Shown here: positions 43,264 through 51,751 of the stretch, piece after piece
How positions within the stretch are numbered: position 1 is the stretch's first letter
Layout of the letters: every line of letters begins with the position of its first letter
Assembly (NCBI GenBank): GCA_965262305.1
Contig: CBDHEY010000002.1
Location: 310,001-374,000, forward strand
DNA from: CBDHEY01 sp965262305
GTDB lineage: Bacteria > Pseudomonadota > Gammaproteobacteria > Pseudomonadales > Cellvibrionaceae
DNA length: 64,000 bases
Direction of reading: 5' to 3'
Position numbers and translations under genes: made by a program
The notes under the pieces: generated by a model
What the model saw: the letters and a program-made list of their open reading frames with translations, nothing else
Told to the model about the DNA's origin: nothing
Databases searched by the model: none

Positions 43264-45273
43264 ATGAATAACTTACTAAAGGTCTTGTGTATTTGTATAA
43301 GCAGTTTGTTTTGCCTTTTTGCTGCTGCTCAACCCTCGAACCCAGGCTCTGGAAAAACCTTACTGATAATCGGTCAAATTTATCAGGATGAATATGAAAA
43401 TTTTATTACTCAAGTTGGTTTGACTCCGATGGGCGCTTCCTTTTATGGAACAGCTTATACTGGGACTTTAGAGCAAGGGTCGGGAATCGGATTTGTAGAT
43501 TATATTGAAAGCAATCAACCTGGGTCAGTAGTACTGGCAGCGATGTCTTTTAAAGACAATCCTGCAGGTGGTGGTTATGGAAATGTAAATGATGGTCTAA
43601 ATGGTTTTGTAAATGGCCTAGAAGATGGAGATATCGACTCATATATTAATCTGTTTCGATCTCGCCCTAACACCCGCTTTTTGCTGCGAGTTGGTTATGA
43701 AGTTAATTCGACTTTTATAGGTATGGATGCAAATGCATATATCGCTGCCTATCGACGAATTGTCGATAGAATCAGAAATGCAAACGTATCTAATGTTGAA
43801 TATGTTTATCACCCTGTAAGACTGTTTTCTGATGTCACTGCATTCTATCCTGGACGTGACTATGTAGATTGGTTTGCATTATCTGTTTTTAACAATGATA
43901 TTTGCTTACCAAATGTAAGCTTTTCCTCACAGTGTCAAGGTGGTGTTGAGCCAGACATAGAAAGAGCATTCAATTGGGCTCGTCAAGAAGGTTTACCATT
44001 AATGATCGCTGAGTCATCAGCGCAGGCACCAGTAAATAATAATGAATCAAGTTTTAATGATTATCTTCGTAGACTAGATAATCTTGTAGACCAATTTGAT
44101 GTTGGTGTTTTGGTGTATATTAATTCCGACTGGAGAAATTTTGATTTTGATCAGAATTTCACTGACGCTCGAGTACAAAAATTTCCTGGTACACAAAATT
44201 TTTGGTTGGGTACCTTTGGTAGCAATTCACGGTATACTTATTACGGTGATGATTTGCCAACCCCAAATCCTACTCCCAGTGTTGTACCAACGACCCAGCC
44301 TACTGTCACCCCAACGTCGACTCCGACAAGCATTCCGATCGAGACGCCAACATCAGCACCGACTCCGACCCCGGCACCTGGTTCTGAAATTACTCGCGAA
44401 GCTGAATCAGGTGAGATACTAGGTTCAGCTTCTTTATTTGATGATGCTGCGGCATCTGGTGGTCAAGGAGTTGCATTTATTAGCACACAAAATGCAGGTT
44501 TTCGGTTGGAAAACTTGCCTGCTGTGAGTTCATTTTCCATTGTCTATGCATCAGAATTAAGTGGTGATATCTCTATTCGTGTGAATGGTAATGACGTCGG
44601 GAATATCTCGTTTAGTTCAACAGGCGCTTGGATTGGTAGTTATTCGCAAGTAAGTGCAAACTTTTCAGTACCAGAAAACGGTTCTATTGATGTATTTTTT
44701 GATAGTGGAGATGCAGCAATGAATGTAGATTTTGTCCAATTAATTGTGGACGGAAGTGCGACACCAGAGCCGTCTATAACGCCCAGCGCAACGCCCGTAC
44801 CTACAGCGACTCCTTCGATCGCGCCGACTCCTGTTCCAACGAGCACGCCTGTACCTCCCGCTAGTGATTATTATTTTATTGTTCATAAACCTACAGGTAA
44901 TAAAATTCAATCTTGTAGCTCGGTTAATGGAACACCAATAACTAGCCGACCGAATTTAAATGCGGGTAATTGTGTTCAGTGGCGACGGGTTTCTAATGGT
45001 GAGTTCTTTTATCTTGAAAACAGAACATCTGGTAAGTTTATGAAGCCTGATACTGCAGATAATAGTTCCCCGATTTCCGTACAACCAAACAATTGGCGGG
45101 GGAATTGGACGCAGTGGAAATTTGAAGATCGTGGAGATGGGTTCGGACATATCGTCAATCGAGCTACGGGTAAGTTTATTTTTCTATCGGGTAGAGACCG
45201 AGCTAACATTGAACAGCAGCCAGCTTCTTGGCGAGGAGACTACACTCGCTGGACATTTGAATCTGTTAATTAA
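43264..45273 (+). CDS. Modular glycoside-hydrolase-like secreted enzyme with carbohydrate-binding domains
   Basis: A 669-residue secreted protein. A signal peptide (about 1-21) is followed by a TIM-barrel catalytic module resembling GH26-type glycosidases (about 30-340), with a candidate acid/base Glu in RVGYEVNSTF (about 142) and a second acidic residue in LMIAESSAQ (about 245). Next come a Thr-Pro linker, a CBM6/35-like beta-sandwich (about 380-500, beginning REAESGEILG), a second Thr-Pro linker, and a C-terminal beta-trefoil-like domain (about 540-669) with repeated QWRR/QWKF/RWTF motifs. The ATG at 43264 begins the signal peptide; the 5' extension to 43168 is not supported. The catalytic family assignment is tentative. 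Confidence 0.78.
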   Translation: MNNLLKVLCICISSLFCLFAAAQPSNPGSGKTLLIIGQIYQDEYENFITQVGLTPMGASFYGTAYTGTLEQGSGIGFVDYIESNQPGSVVLAAMSFKDNPAGGGYGNVNDGLNGFVNGLEDGDIDSYINLFRSRPNTRFLLRVGYEVNSTFIGMDANAYIAAYRRIVDRIRNANVSNVEYVYHPVRLFSDVTAFYPGRDYVDWFALSVFNNDICLPNVSFSSQCQGGVEPDIERAFNWARQEGLPLMIAESSAQAPVNNNESSFNDYLRRLDNLVDQFDVGVLVYINSDWRNFDFDQNFTDARVQKFPGTQNFWLGTFGSNSRYTYYGDDLPTPNPTPSVVPTTQPTVTPTSTPTSIPIETPTSAPTPTPAPGSEITREAESGEILGSASLFDDAAASGGQGVAFISTQNAGFRLENLPAVSSFSIVYASELSGDISIRVNGNDVGNISFSSTGAWIGSYSQVSANFSVPENGSIDVFFDSGDAAMNVDFVQLIVDGSATPEPSITPSATPVPTATPSIAPTPVPTSTPVPPASDYYFIVHKPTGNKIQSCSSVNGTPITSRPNLNAGNCVQWRRVSNGEFFYLENRTSGKFMKPDTADNSSPISVQPNNWRGNWTQWKFEDRGDGFGHIVNRATGKFIFLSGRDRANIEQQPASWRGDYTRWTFESVN

Positions 45274-45289
45274 TCTTGGATAAAAATTG

Positions 45290-45323
45290 ATTACTGATCT
45301 GCTTATACATGCTGATCAGTAAT
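45290..45323 (+). terminator. Stem-loop after glycoside-hydrolase-like gene
   Basis: ATTACTGATC (45290-45299) pairs with GATCAGTAAT (45314-45323); the 14-nt loop can shorten through GC/GC pairs. It lies 17 nt after the stop codon and lacks a strong T-tract, so termination is possible but unproven. Confidence 0.45.
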
Positions 45324-45332
45324 TCAACTTTG

Positions 45333-45370
45333 GCAATCCTATCTGTTAACATGTTAATAGATAGGATTGC
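45333..45370. repeat. Perfect 12-bp inverted repeat
   Basis: GCAATCCTATCT (45333-45344) and AGATAGGATTGC (45359-45370) flank a 14-nt centre (GTTAACATGTTAAT) that is itself near-palindromic. It is too symmetrical for chance in AT-rich DNA; it could be a terminator, an operator or a remnant of a mobile element. Confidence 0.5.
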
Positions 45371-45841
45371 TTGGCACTTAATCAATATCTCTTTAGTTGT
45401 TTTTGAATATAAAATACTTATTTCTTATAAGTCTTTATTTTTTGCCAATGTGAATATTACCTTTCATTGTTGACTTCAATTCGCTACTTTGTTCATTAAA
45501 TTGGACTGGTACGTATTAACTCTTTTTATAAATTTCACTACTTTTTGGCCACCTAAATTTGTTTTTAGATGTATAGGCGGTGAAATAGATGTCAGTATCA
45601 GTTAACTAAGTTGGCACATAAAAAAAATTAAGATTTAGTGTTTAAATAGAAGACAAAATTTTCAAGTAAGTTAAAATCGTAACATTACTTTGCTGAAATG
45701 AACTCGCAGTGATTAGGTACAAGGAATACTAGAAAGCGGTGAACGAACCGCAAATCAATACCTATAAATTAAAGCGCATACAAACAATTACAAAATTATA
45801 AGCGCTAAAGCTAAGGATGTATGTTATTAACAAGGTGTTAA

Positions 45842-46579
45842 ATGCTGTTTATTCGGGGGCAAAAGATGTCGTCTAATCGAGAAGGCGAGTTAGCGGGTGT
45901 GCGCAACAATTGGAATCATCTCGCACAGTTTGAAAAGTTTGTTTCGTTTCAGGGATTGGAATGGGAACGGGCGATGGATTCTTCAATAGTTATTCAAAAA
46001 CCAAAAGGCACGATTTTTTCTCGTCTAGAAGTTCAGAATATGAATATGGTTTTTGTGATTCTTCGTGGAATGTTAAAGGTATTTTCCTGTTCTGAAAATG
46101 GCAGGGTTATATGTTTGTGTCATTTAAAGTCCGGTTCTATTTGTCCAATTTCTTTGGGCTCGGTAATGGGGACTGAAATTGTTGATGCGAGTTGCCTCGC
46201 TGAATCTGATGTGACTCTCTTGGGGGTCCCGAAAAGTCAATTTCAAGCTTTAATGGAATCGAATCCATCATTTCGAGATTTGATAGTTGCTGAAATGCTT
46301 AGGTTTTCTGATTCGATGGTGAGTCTTGTGAACCAAGTAAGTTTTACGAAATTGCCAACTCGTGTAGCGAGATATTTGCTTTACATCTCGGAAAATTATT
46401 CGAATGATACGATTCCATATACTCATCAAGCCTTTGCAAATGAATTAGGTACAACGCGAGAAGTCATGAGTCGTCTGTTAAAGGAGTTTGAGTCACATGG
46501 ATATATTACGATGGAAAGAAAAGCGATTAAAATTTCTGAGCGTGCAAAACTTGTGAAATTTGCTGAGCAAAGTGTCTAG
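45842..46579 (+). CDS. Crp/Fnr-family transcriptional regulator
   Basis: A 245-residue regulator with an N-terminal cyclic-nucleotide-binding-type beta-roll (about 35-150) and a C-terminal winged helix (about 165-235): PTRVARYLLYISE, then HQAFANELGTTREVMSRLLKEFESHG. Cysteines at about 81, 96, 100 and 104 do not form the Fnr N-terminal iron-sulfur pattern, but could bind a cofactor. The ATG has AAGG 6 nt upstream. Ligand and targets are unknown; proximity to exopolysaccharide genes is not proof of control. Confidence 0.88.
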   Translation: MLFIRGQKMSSNREGELAGVRNNWNHLAQFEKFVSFQGLEWERAMDSSIVIQKPKGTIFSRLEVQNMNMVFVILRGMLKVFSCSENGRVICLCHLKSGSICPISLGSVMGTEIVDASCLAESDVTLLGVPKSQFQALMESNPSFRDLIVAEMLRFSDSMVSLVNQVSFTKLPTRVARYLLYISENYSNDTIPYTHQAFANELGTTREVMSRLLKEFESHGYITMERKAIKISERAKLVKFAEQSV

Positions 46580-47010
46580 GGTATGGCAAACGGAAGGTTA
46601 TTATTGCTTCACTTGATTTAAAATTGTAATCTTCCGTTCGACACCGAAATTGACTATTAAATTTCTACAATTATTGTGAGTATAGTTACATAAGAATTCA
46701 AATAAATTATGCACAATTTTAAATAAGTGATCGAAAGAATCACACTTGAAATTAATACGCAATTTAAATACATAGCTGGTATCTCAGGTCTATGGTGGTT
46801 GTTGGTGCTAGTTATTTACTAGGTAATGTTTGATTCAGTTTTTTGCACTAGTGTAACAACCCTCTCCTTAATGTAATTCTTCTGTTTAGCTTGATAAACT
46901 AAGCGCGTTAATCCTATCGTGTTACTAGACTCTGTTGCAGTCGAGGTTAACGCTGCTTATCTTAGTAGTTAAAATATTGCGAGTGGTCTTAAATATCTTG
47001 GGTGTTAATT
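46580..47010. other. Intergenic region (431 nt)
   Basis: Between the Crp/Fnr and copper-chaperone genes. An imperfect stem-loop, AACGGAAGGTTA (46589-46600) with TAATCTTCCGTT (46627-46638, one G-T pair), follows the Crp/Fnr stop. The remainder is AT-rich without recognised genes; the copper-chaperone promoter should lie near 46880-46960. Confidence 0.35.
46589..46638 (+). terminator. Imperfect stem-loop after Crp/Fnr gene
   Basis: Arms of 12 nt with one G-T wobble, 26-nt loop, no T-tract. It begins 10 nt after the stop codon. Terminator or mRNA-stabilising role is uncertain. Confidence 0.4.
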
Positions 47011-47556
47011 ATGATAAAAAATAATGAATCTACAAATAGACAAGTACTTTTCATTTTTTTATTCTTGAGCGTATCTCCTCTTACGGTTTATGCCGAGAAT
47101 CTTAACGTCAATAACAATTTTGAACGAAGTTCTAAAGTTAAAGGTAGTCATTACGCAATCTGCGATACGGTAAGGTCAGAAATTCAAAAAGAGGTTCTCC
47201 TTGTTCAAGGAGCCTGGATTAGAGAAGCACACCCTAATGCGATAGCTAATGCAGGTTATCTTACAATTATCAACAATAGTAAAGAATCGATTGAACTGGT
47301 AAGTGCTTATAGTAATGCTTATATCGAGGTCGAATTTCATGAAATGGCTATGGTTGGTGGGATGATGGAAATGCGCGAGCTTAAAGATCTAGAAATTTTA
47401 CCAGGAGGAGAATTGAATTTTATGCCGGGTGGAAAGCACTTAATGCTAAAGCGGCCTAGAAAAAGACTTACTCACGGAGATCAGGTTGAAGTGGTGTTAA
47501 AATTTTCGAATGGGGATTCTCAGTTAATCAAACTAGACGTTAAAAAAGATATTTAG
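47011..47556 (+). CDS. PCu(A)C copper chaperone
   Basis: A 181-residue exported copper chaperone of the PCu(A)C family, which delivers Cu(I) to cytochrome c oxidase. The signal peptide is about 1-29. The copper motif runs HEMAMVGGMMEMRELKD...GKHLML, matching H(M)x10Mx21HxM. VQGAWIREAHPNAIANAGYLTI is the family's ARPTA-like strand. The ATG at 47011 is chosen for GGGTG about 6 nt upstream; the GTG at 47002 lies in that site. No SCO or other copper genes are adjacent. Confidence 0.9.
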   Translation: MIKNNESTNRQVLFIFLFLSVSPLTVYAENLNVNNNFERSSKVKGSHYAICDTVRSEIQKEVLLVQGAWIREAHPNAIANAGYLTIINNSKESIELVSAYSNAYIEVEFHEMAMVGGMMEMRELKDLEILPGGELNFMPGGKHLMLKRPRKRLTHGDQVEVVLKFSNGDSQLIKLDVKKDI

Positions 47557-47735
47557 GTGTTTGATATTAAAATTAGAACTTAATATCAAATTAGTAATTT
47601 CAATTTTTTTAAAATTCAAAGAGCAGAAATATTCTTGCCTTTTCAAGGTTGAACTATGTTTGTCAAGGCGTATAAAAGTTCGACAAAGTAAATTAATTAT
47701 TCATTTTTGTTTATGTGCTTACGGATTTCTTGCGA

Positions 47736-47770
47736 GCAAAAAAAATGCAGATCATTTGATCTGCATTTCT
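47736..47770 (-). terminator. Rho-independent terminator of PEP-CTERM gene
   Basis: AAATGCAGATCA (47743-47754) and TGATCTGCATTT (47757-47768) form a perfect 12-bp stem with a 2-nt centre; on the minus strand it is followed by eight T residues. It lies about 30 nt beyond the stop of the PEP-CTERM gene. Confidence 0.85.
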
Positions 47771-47800
47771 TACACTATTAAAACTATAACCTATAGAAGC

Positions 47801-48535
47801 TTATGCCTTGGCGTTCATCCGACGGCGAACAGCGCCGAAGCCAAACAATGCAGTTCCAAACAATACAAGCGTACCAGGAATTGGAACTTCATTAACATCG
47901 TTCTTAAGCGTCAAGTTTAAATCCCAGTGACCATCGATACACCCTTTGCCGTATGCACCCCAAGTGTACTCATGACAGCCCCAGAACCAATGACCTTTTG
48001 TGTCGATCCAAGCTGAAGCACCAAAAGCATCAGCATTTTTTGCATTTGCGCCAGGGCCATACTGGAAACCATATCCACCAGCAAATGAATCGATGTTATA
48101 AAATACGTTATCGATTTCGATTGTTCCACGAACGGTAGTAAAGAAATCGATTCCTTCTGGAGCTTCTAAGCTAAGGTCTGGGTTAGACGCGCCATTTTCA
48201 CTCTTGTATTTCCACTCGTTTTCCCAGCCGCCAAAAATAAGATTGATTGTTGCTTCAACGCCATTGCGGTTAGTTGCAACCGCTTCTAAAGCCGCGAACC
48301 AATCGTCAGTATCTGAGCTAGAATTTTCAACTTCTAAAGAACCTTCAATTGAAAAGAAGTTATTACATTTTTGCTTACGCTTTCCGAATTCACGGTTAGT
48401 CCAAAGACCGTGACCACCACATTTAGAAGTTTGTGCGTCCATTACATCGTAAACTACAGCATTTGCCGAAGTTGCCCCAAATAACGCCGCACTGCTCAAA
48501 GCGGTCATTGCAATTAATTTTTTGAAAGCGTTCAT
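47801..48535 (-). CDS. PEP-CTERM sorting-domain protein
   Basis: A 244-residue secreted protein that ends in an exosortase sorting signal: VPIPGTLVLFGTALFGFGAVRRR (VPxP-like motif, hydrophobic helix, basic end). The signal peptide is about 1-25 (GATSANA). The middle region is beta-rich, with Trp and Asn-rich segments and a pair of cysteines near the N-terminus and another pair near 200-206. PEP-CTERM proteins are anchored or processed by exosortase and usually belong to extracellular-polysaccharide-producing bacteria, consistent with the capsule locus next door. The start is ATG with AGGA upstream, rather than the TTG 60 nt further out. Confidence 0.87.
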   Translation of the reverse strand: MNAFKKLIAMTALSSAALFGATSANAVVYDVMDAQTSKCGGHGLWTNREFGKRKQKCNNFFSIEGSLEVENSSSDTDDWFAALEAVATNRNGVEATINLIFGGWENEWKYKSENGASNPDLSLEAPEGIDFFTTVRGTIEIDNVFYNIDSFAGGYGFQYGPGANAKNADAFGASAWIDTKGHWFWGCHEYTWGAYGKGCIDGHWDLNLTLKNDVNEVPIPGTLVLFGTALFGFGAVRRRMNAKA

Positions 48536-49100
48536 TTTTATTCCTGTTCCGTCTAGGTTCAAAAGAAAATTAAGTTTAATAGTTGCGTCGACCAAAGCAC
48601 TGTTCGTGCCAATATCAAAAATGTTATAATAAACAGCAGGTTAGGCTGATTTGGCATTCGGTTTTATTTTTGGATGTAAATTTTGCCGACAACGAAGGAA
48701 AGCGACTGGTTTTTGTTCAGTTATTCGTTTTTTTATCGGTTAAAAAATCACTCTAATATTGGATGGCACATCAAAAAATGTATGAGATTAAAGAGAGTTA
48801 GGCGATAAGGCGGTGTTTCCAATAGTGTTTAAAATCCCGACACTGCGAGATTAAAGGTGACAAAAGACTGCTTTCGTATATACAAAGTTTACTAAAGTAC
48901 ACATTTATCGGGGTTCGATCATAATACAAACTTCCGTATAAAAAGTAATACTCTTTGCTGTATTGCGAACTGATTCAAGCTTAAGTACTATTGGGAATAC
49001 GATAAAATCGTAGAATATTTCGCCAATTTTAAGAATTAAATGATCTATATGACGTAGTTTTTTTTTCGCATAATTATAACGATAAGCAAAGGCTAAGATT
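48536..49100. other. Intergenic region (565 nt) before capsule operon
   Basis: Divergent region between the PEP-CTERM gene and kpsM. It is AT-rich and probably holds both promoters. A GGCGGTGTTT segment near 48809 resembles the first half of the RfaH ops element but diverges after GGCGGT. No ORF or RNA gene recognised. Confidence 0.35.
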
Positions 49101-49904
49101 TTGTCTCAATTTACTCCAATACGCCCAATTCCTCGTTCAGGCTTATCAGCCATGAAGGATGTGATATTTGCGATTTTCCTAAGGGAGTTAAAAACCCGTT
49201 TTGGGAGTTATCGCTTGGGTTACTTATGGGCGGTTATTGAACCACTTTCTTTTGTGCTTATCGTAAGCTGGTTGCGTTCATACTTTAACGAAGAGAATGT
49301 TTATAACATCCCGATTTATGTCTTCTTCGCAATTGGTTATATGGGGTATCAACTTTTTGCAAAAACTCTAAGTCAGTCTTGCGCTGCTGTTACCGCTAAT
49401 AAAGGCCTGTTCAATTACAGGCAGGTTAAGCCAATTGATGCAATTTTAGCCAGGGTTATGCTTGAATTACTCGTTTTCTGGATGACTACTATTGTTTTAC
49501 TGGTGCTTTTTGCTTGGTATGGGATGAGCGTCAAGGTGAGTGATCCATTACTTATATTAGCATCTACTGGTAATTTGGTGCTTTTGGCATTTGGAGCTGC
49601 ACTGCTTGTAACCTCTAGCTCTCATTATGTTAAAGAAGTCGAAAAGCTTGTACCTATTGTTACACGTCCACTGTTTTTCGTGTCTGGAGTTTTCTTTTCA
49701 TTGCAAGACATACCGCAACAGTTTCACGTGTATTTATTGTTCAACCCTTTACTTCATGGTGTCGAATTATTGCGACTTGGTTTTTATTCTGCGTATCCGG
49801 GTGAAGGTTTAAGCTTAACTTATTTAAGTGCCTGGGCTATTGTGACTGTCTTTATTGGTTTCTCATGCCATAGATTGACCCGAAGTAGGCTAGTTGCATC
49901 ATGA
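49101..49904 (+). CDS. kpsM: Capsule ABC transporter permease (KpsM-like)
   Basis: A 267-residue ABC-2 type inner-membrane permease of the capsule exporters. About six TM segments and the family hallmarks FLRELKTRFGSYRLGYLWAVIEP near the N-terminus, YNIPIYVFFAIGYMGYQLF, and VSGVFFSLQDIPQQFHVYLLFNPLLHGVELLR. It forms the exporter with the KpsT-like ATPase (4-nt overlap downstream). Start TTG with AAAGG 8 nt upstream. Confidence 0.9.
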   Translation: MSQFTPIRPIPRSGLSAMKDVIFAIFLRELKTRFGSYRLGYLWAVIEPLSFVLIVSWLRSYFNEENVYNIPIYVFFAIGYMGYQLFAKTLSQSCAAVTANKGLFNYRQVKPIDAILARVMLELLVFWMTTIVLLVLFAWYGMSVKVSDPLLILASTGNLVLLAFGAALLVTSSSHYVKEVEKLVPIVTRPLFFVSGVFFSLQDIPQQFHVYLLFNPLLHGVELLRLGFYSAYPGEGLSLTYLSAWAIVTVFIGFSCHRLTRSRLVAS

Positions 49905-50551
49905 TTAAGCTAAGCCATGTGTCAAAATCATACAGTACTAAATTTGGCCGCAAATATATTTTACGGGACGTAAACTACGAATTTCCGGAAAACAAAAATG
50001 TCGCGATTTTGGGGCGAAATGGTGCTGGAAAGTCGACGTTGTTGCGGATGCTTGGTGGTATCGACTTTCCCGACAAAGGTGAAATTTCAACTCGTAAGCA
50101 AATATCTTGGCCTTTGGCCTTATCAACCGGTTTTCAGGGAAGCATGACGGGCGCAGAAAACACTCGGTTTGTTTGTCGGATATATGGAGCATATCGAACT
50201 CGGGCTGTGGAAGAATTTGTCAAAGAATTTTCAGAGCTTGGTCACGACTTTTATTTGCAGGTTAAAACATATTCCTCTGGGATGCGTTCACGCTTGGCGT
50301 TTGCGTTGAGTATGGCGTTTAAATTCGATGTGTATCTTCTTGATGAGATCACTTCGGTGGGAGATCCAAAATTTAGAGAGAAGGCCGTTGCAACTTTCTC
50401 TGAGAAGAGACGATCTGCTAATTTGATTATGGTGTCTCATACTCCGTCTATGTTGCGCAAAATGTGCGACATGGGAGTTGTTTTGAGTGATGGGGTTATG
50501 CAAGTTTACAACGATCTAGATGAAGCCATTTGGGTTTACAACAGACAGTAA
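49901..50551 (+). CDS. kpsT: Capsule ABC transporter ATPase (KpsT-like)
   Basis: A 216-residue ABC ATPase energising capsule polysaccharide export. Walker A GRNGAGKST at 38-46, signature YSSGMRSRLAFA, Walker B VYLLDEIT, and the H-loop in MVSHTPSML. Capsule-type ATPases lack long C-terminal extensions, as here. Its start overlaps the permease stop by 4 nt; the next gene follows at 6 nt. Confidence 0.92.
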   Translation: MIKLSHVSKSYSTKFGRKYILRDVNYEFPENKNVAILGRNGAGKSTLLRMLGGIDFPDKGEISTRKQISWPLALSTGFQGSMTGAENTRFVCRIYGAYRTRAVEEFVKEFSELGHDFYLQVKTYSSGMRSRLAFALSMAFKFDVYLLDEITSVGDPKFREKAVATFSEKRRSANLIMVSHTPSMLRKMCDMGVVLSDGVMQVYNDLDEAIWVYNRQ

Positions 50552-50557
50552 TAGAAT

Positions 50558-51751
50558 ATGTCAGATATTGCAGAGAAGATTAAACAAGATGATGATGCTA
50601 AAGCGGATCTAAGCCCAGCTTACATTTCGGGTGTAAATGTTCCAAAACCGGTTGTCAGATGGTGGCAAAACTTAAGTCCTAAAGTCATATGGGGATTGTT
50701 AATTCCGGTAGGCTTAGCCGCATTTTACTGGACTATTTGGGCTTCTGACCGTTACATGTCAGAAACTACGGTTATTATCAAAGACGCTGGTGCTGTTAAT
50801 GGTGAATTAGATAGCTTAAGTCTAATTGGTGGCGTCACCCCTAGCCAAAGAGATGCGTTATTGGTAAAAGAATACATCCTGTCTTGGGATATGCTTAGGT
50901 CTTTAGATAGAGACTTAAATCTTAAACAGCATTATTCAAGAGGCGGAATTGATTTTGGTTCGAAGCTTTCTGGAAATGCTTCTCGAGAAGATTTTCTAAA
51001 ATATTACCAGAATTATATCAACGTTGAATTTATTGAGCTTTCGTCAACATTGACTATCCGAGCTCAAGCGTTTGATAAAGAGGTTGTGCAGAAGATAGTG
51101 GAATCTATCTTGGAAAAGAGTGAAGGCTTTATCAATTTGATTGGTAATCAATTAGCTCAGGAGCAAATGGAGTTTGTCAATCACGAGTTAGATAGGGCAA
51201 AAATGACGTTGAAAGATGCAAAGCAATCGCTGATTTCTTTTCAGCAGGAAAATAATACGTTTAGTCCTCAGCAGCGTAGTGAGGCCATGATGAATTTGGT
51301 CAATACGCTTGAAGCGGATATTGTTAAATCTGAAGCAGAGTTAAAAGAGCAAAATTCATACTTGAATGATAATGCTCCTCAGATGGTGTCCGTTAGGGCG
51401 CGTATCAAAGCGCTCAAGGATCAGTTGAAAGTTGAGAAGCAACGTCTAGTTGGTCAAGGTTTAGATAGTTCTACTATAAATAAAGTGAATGCCGAATATG
51501 AAGATCTATTGCTGTCTATAGAATTTGCCACGGATACCTATAAAGCAGCTTTAGGTGGATTAGAACAAGCGAGAATCGAAGCATATCAAAAGCTTAAGCA
51601 CTTGGTGGTAATAGACCCACCCGTTGTTCCTGATTCGGCTGAATATCCTCAACGTTTTTATCGGTTACTCACCACCGTCGTACTTATATGTATTTTGTAT
51701 GGTTTGGCTTTAATGATTTATGCCACTATTAAGGAGCATCGAGATGCTTAA
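50558..51751 (+). CDS. kpsE: Capsule export inner-membrane protein (KpsE-like, PCP family)
   Basis: A 397-residue polysaccharide co-polymerase-type protein that spans the periplasm and links the ABC exporter to the outer-membrane channel. TM1 (about 45-65: VIWGLLIPVGLAAFYWTI) precedes a large periplasmic region with coiled coil (about 200-330), and TM2 lies near 368-388. MSETTVIIKD, LLVKEYILSWDML and VIDPPVVPDSAEYPQRFYR are typical of KpsE. The stop overlaps the start of the KpsD-like gene. Confidence 0.9.
   Translation: MSDIAEKIKQDDDAKADLSPAYISGVNVPKPVVRWWQNLSPKVIWGLLIPVGLAAFYWTIWASDRYMSETTVIIKDAGAVNGELDSLSLIGGVTPSQRDALLVKEYILSWDMLRSLDRDLNLKQHYSRGGIDFGSKLSGNASREDFLKYYQNYINVEFIELSSTLTIRAQAFDKEVVQKIVESILEKSEGFINLIGNQLAQEQMEFVNHELDRAKMTLKDAKQSLISFQQENNTFSPQQRSEAMMNLVNTLEADIVKSEAELKEQNSYLNDNAPQMVSVRARIKALKDQLKVEKQRLVGQGLDSSTINKVNAEYEDLLLSIEFATDTYKAALGGLEQARIEAYQKLKHLVVIDPPVVPDSAEYPQRFYRLLTTVVLICILYGLALMIYATIKEHRDA

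Larger units (their letters stand above)
45274..45841. other. Intergenic region (568 nt) with two hairpins
   Basis: Between the glycoside-hydrolase-like gene and the Crp/Fnr gene. Two inverted repeats occur: ATTACTGATC/GATCAGTAAT (45290-45323) and a larger perfect 12-bp GCAATCCTATCT/AGATAGGATTGC (45333-45370). The rest is very AT-rich and presumably includes the Crp/Fnr promoter. No ORF or RNA gene recognised. Confidence 0.4.

Noticed and set aside
48805..48820. RfaH/ops-like element upstream of the capsule operon
   Set aside because: Only GGCGGT matches; the rest of the ops consensus is absent.
48901..48935. Possible tRNA T-loop (GGTTCGATC)
   Set aside because: No acceptor stem or anticodon arm could be paired around it.
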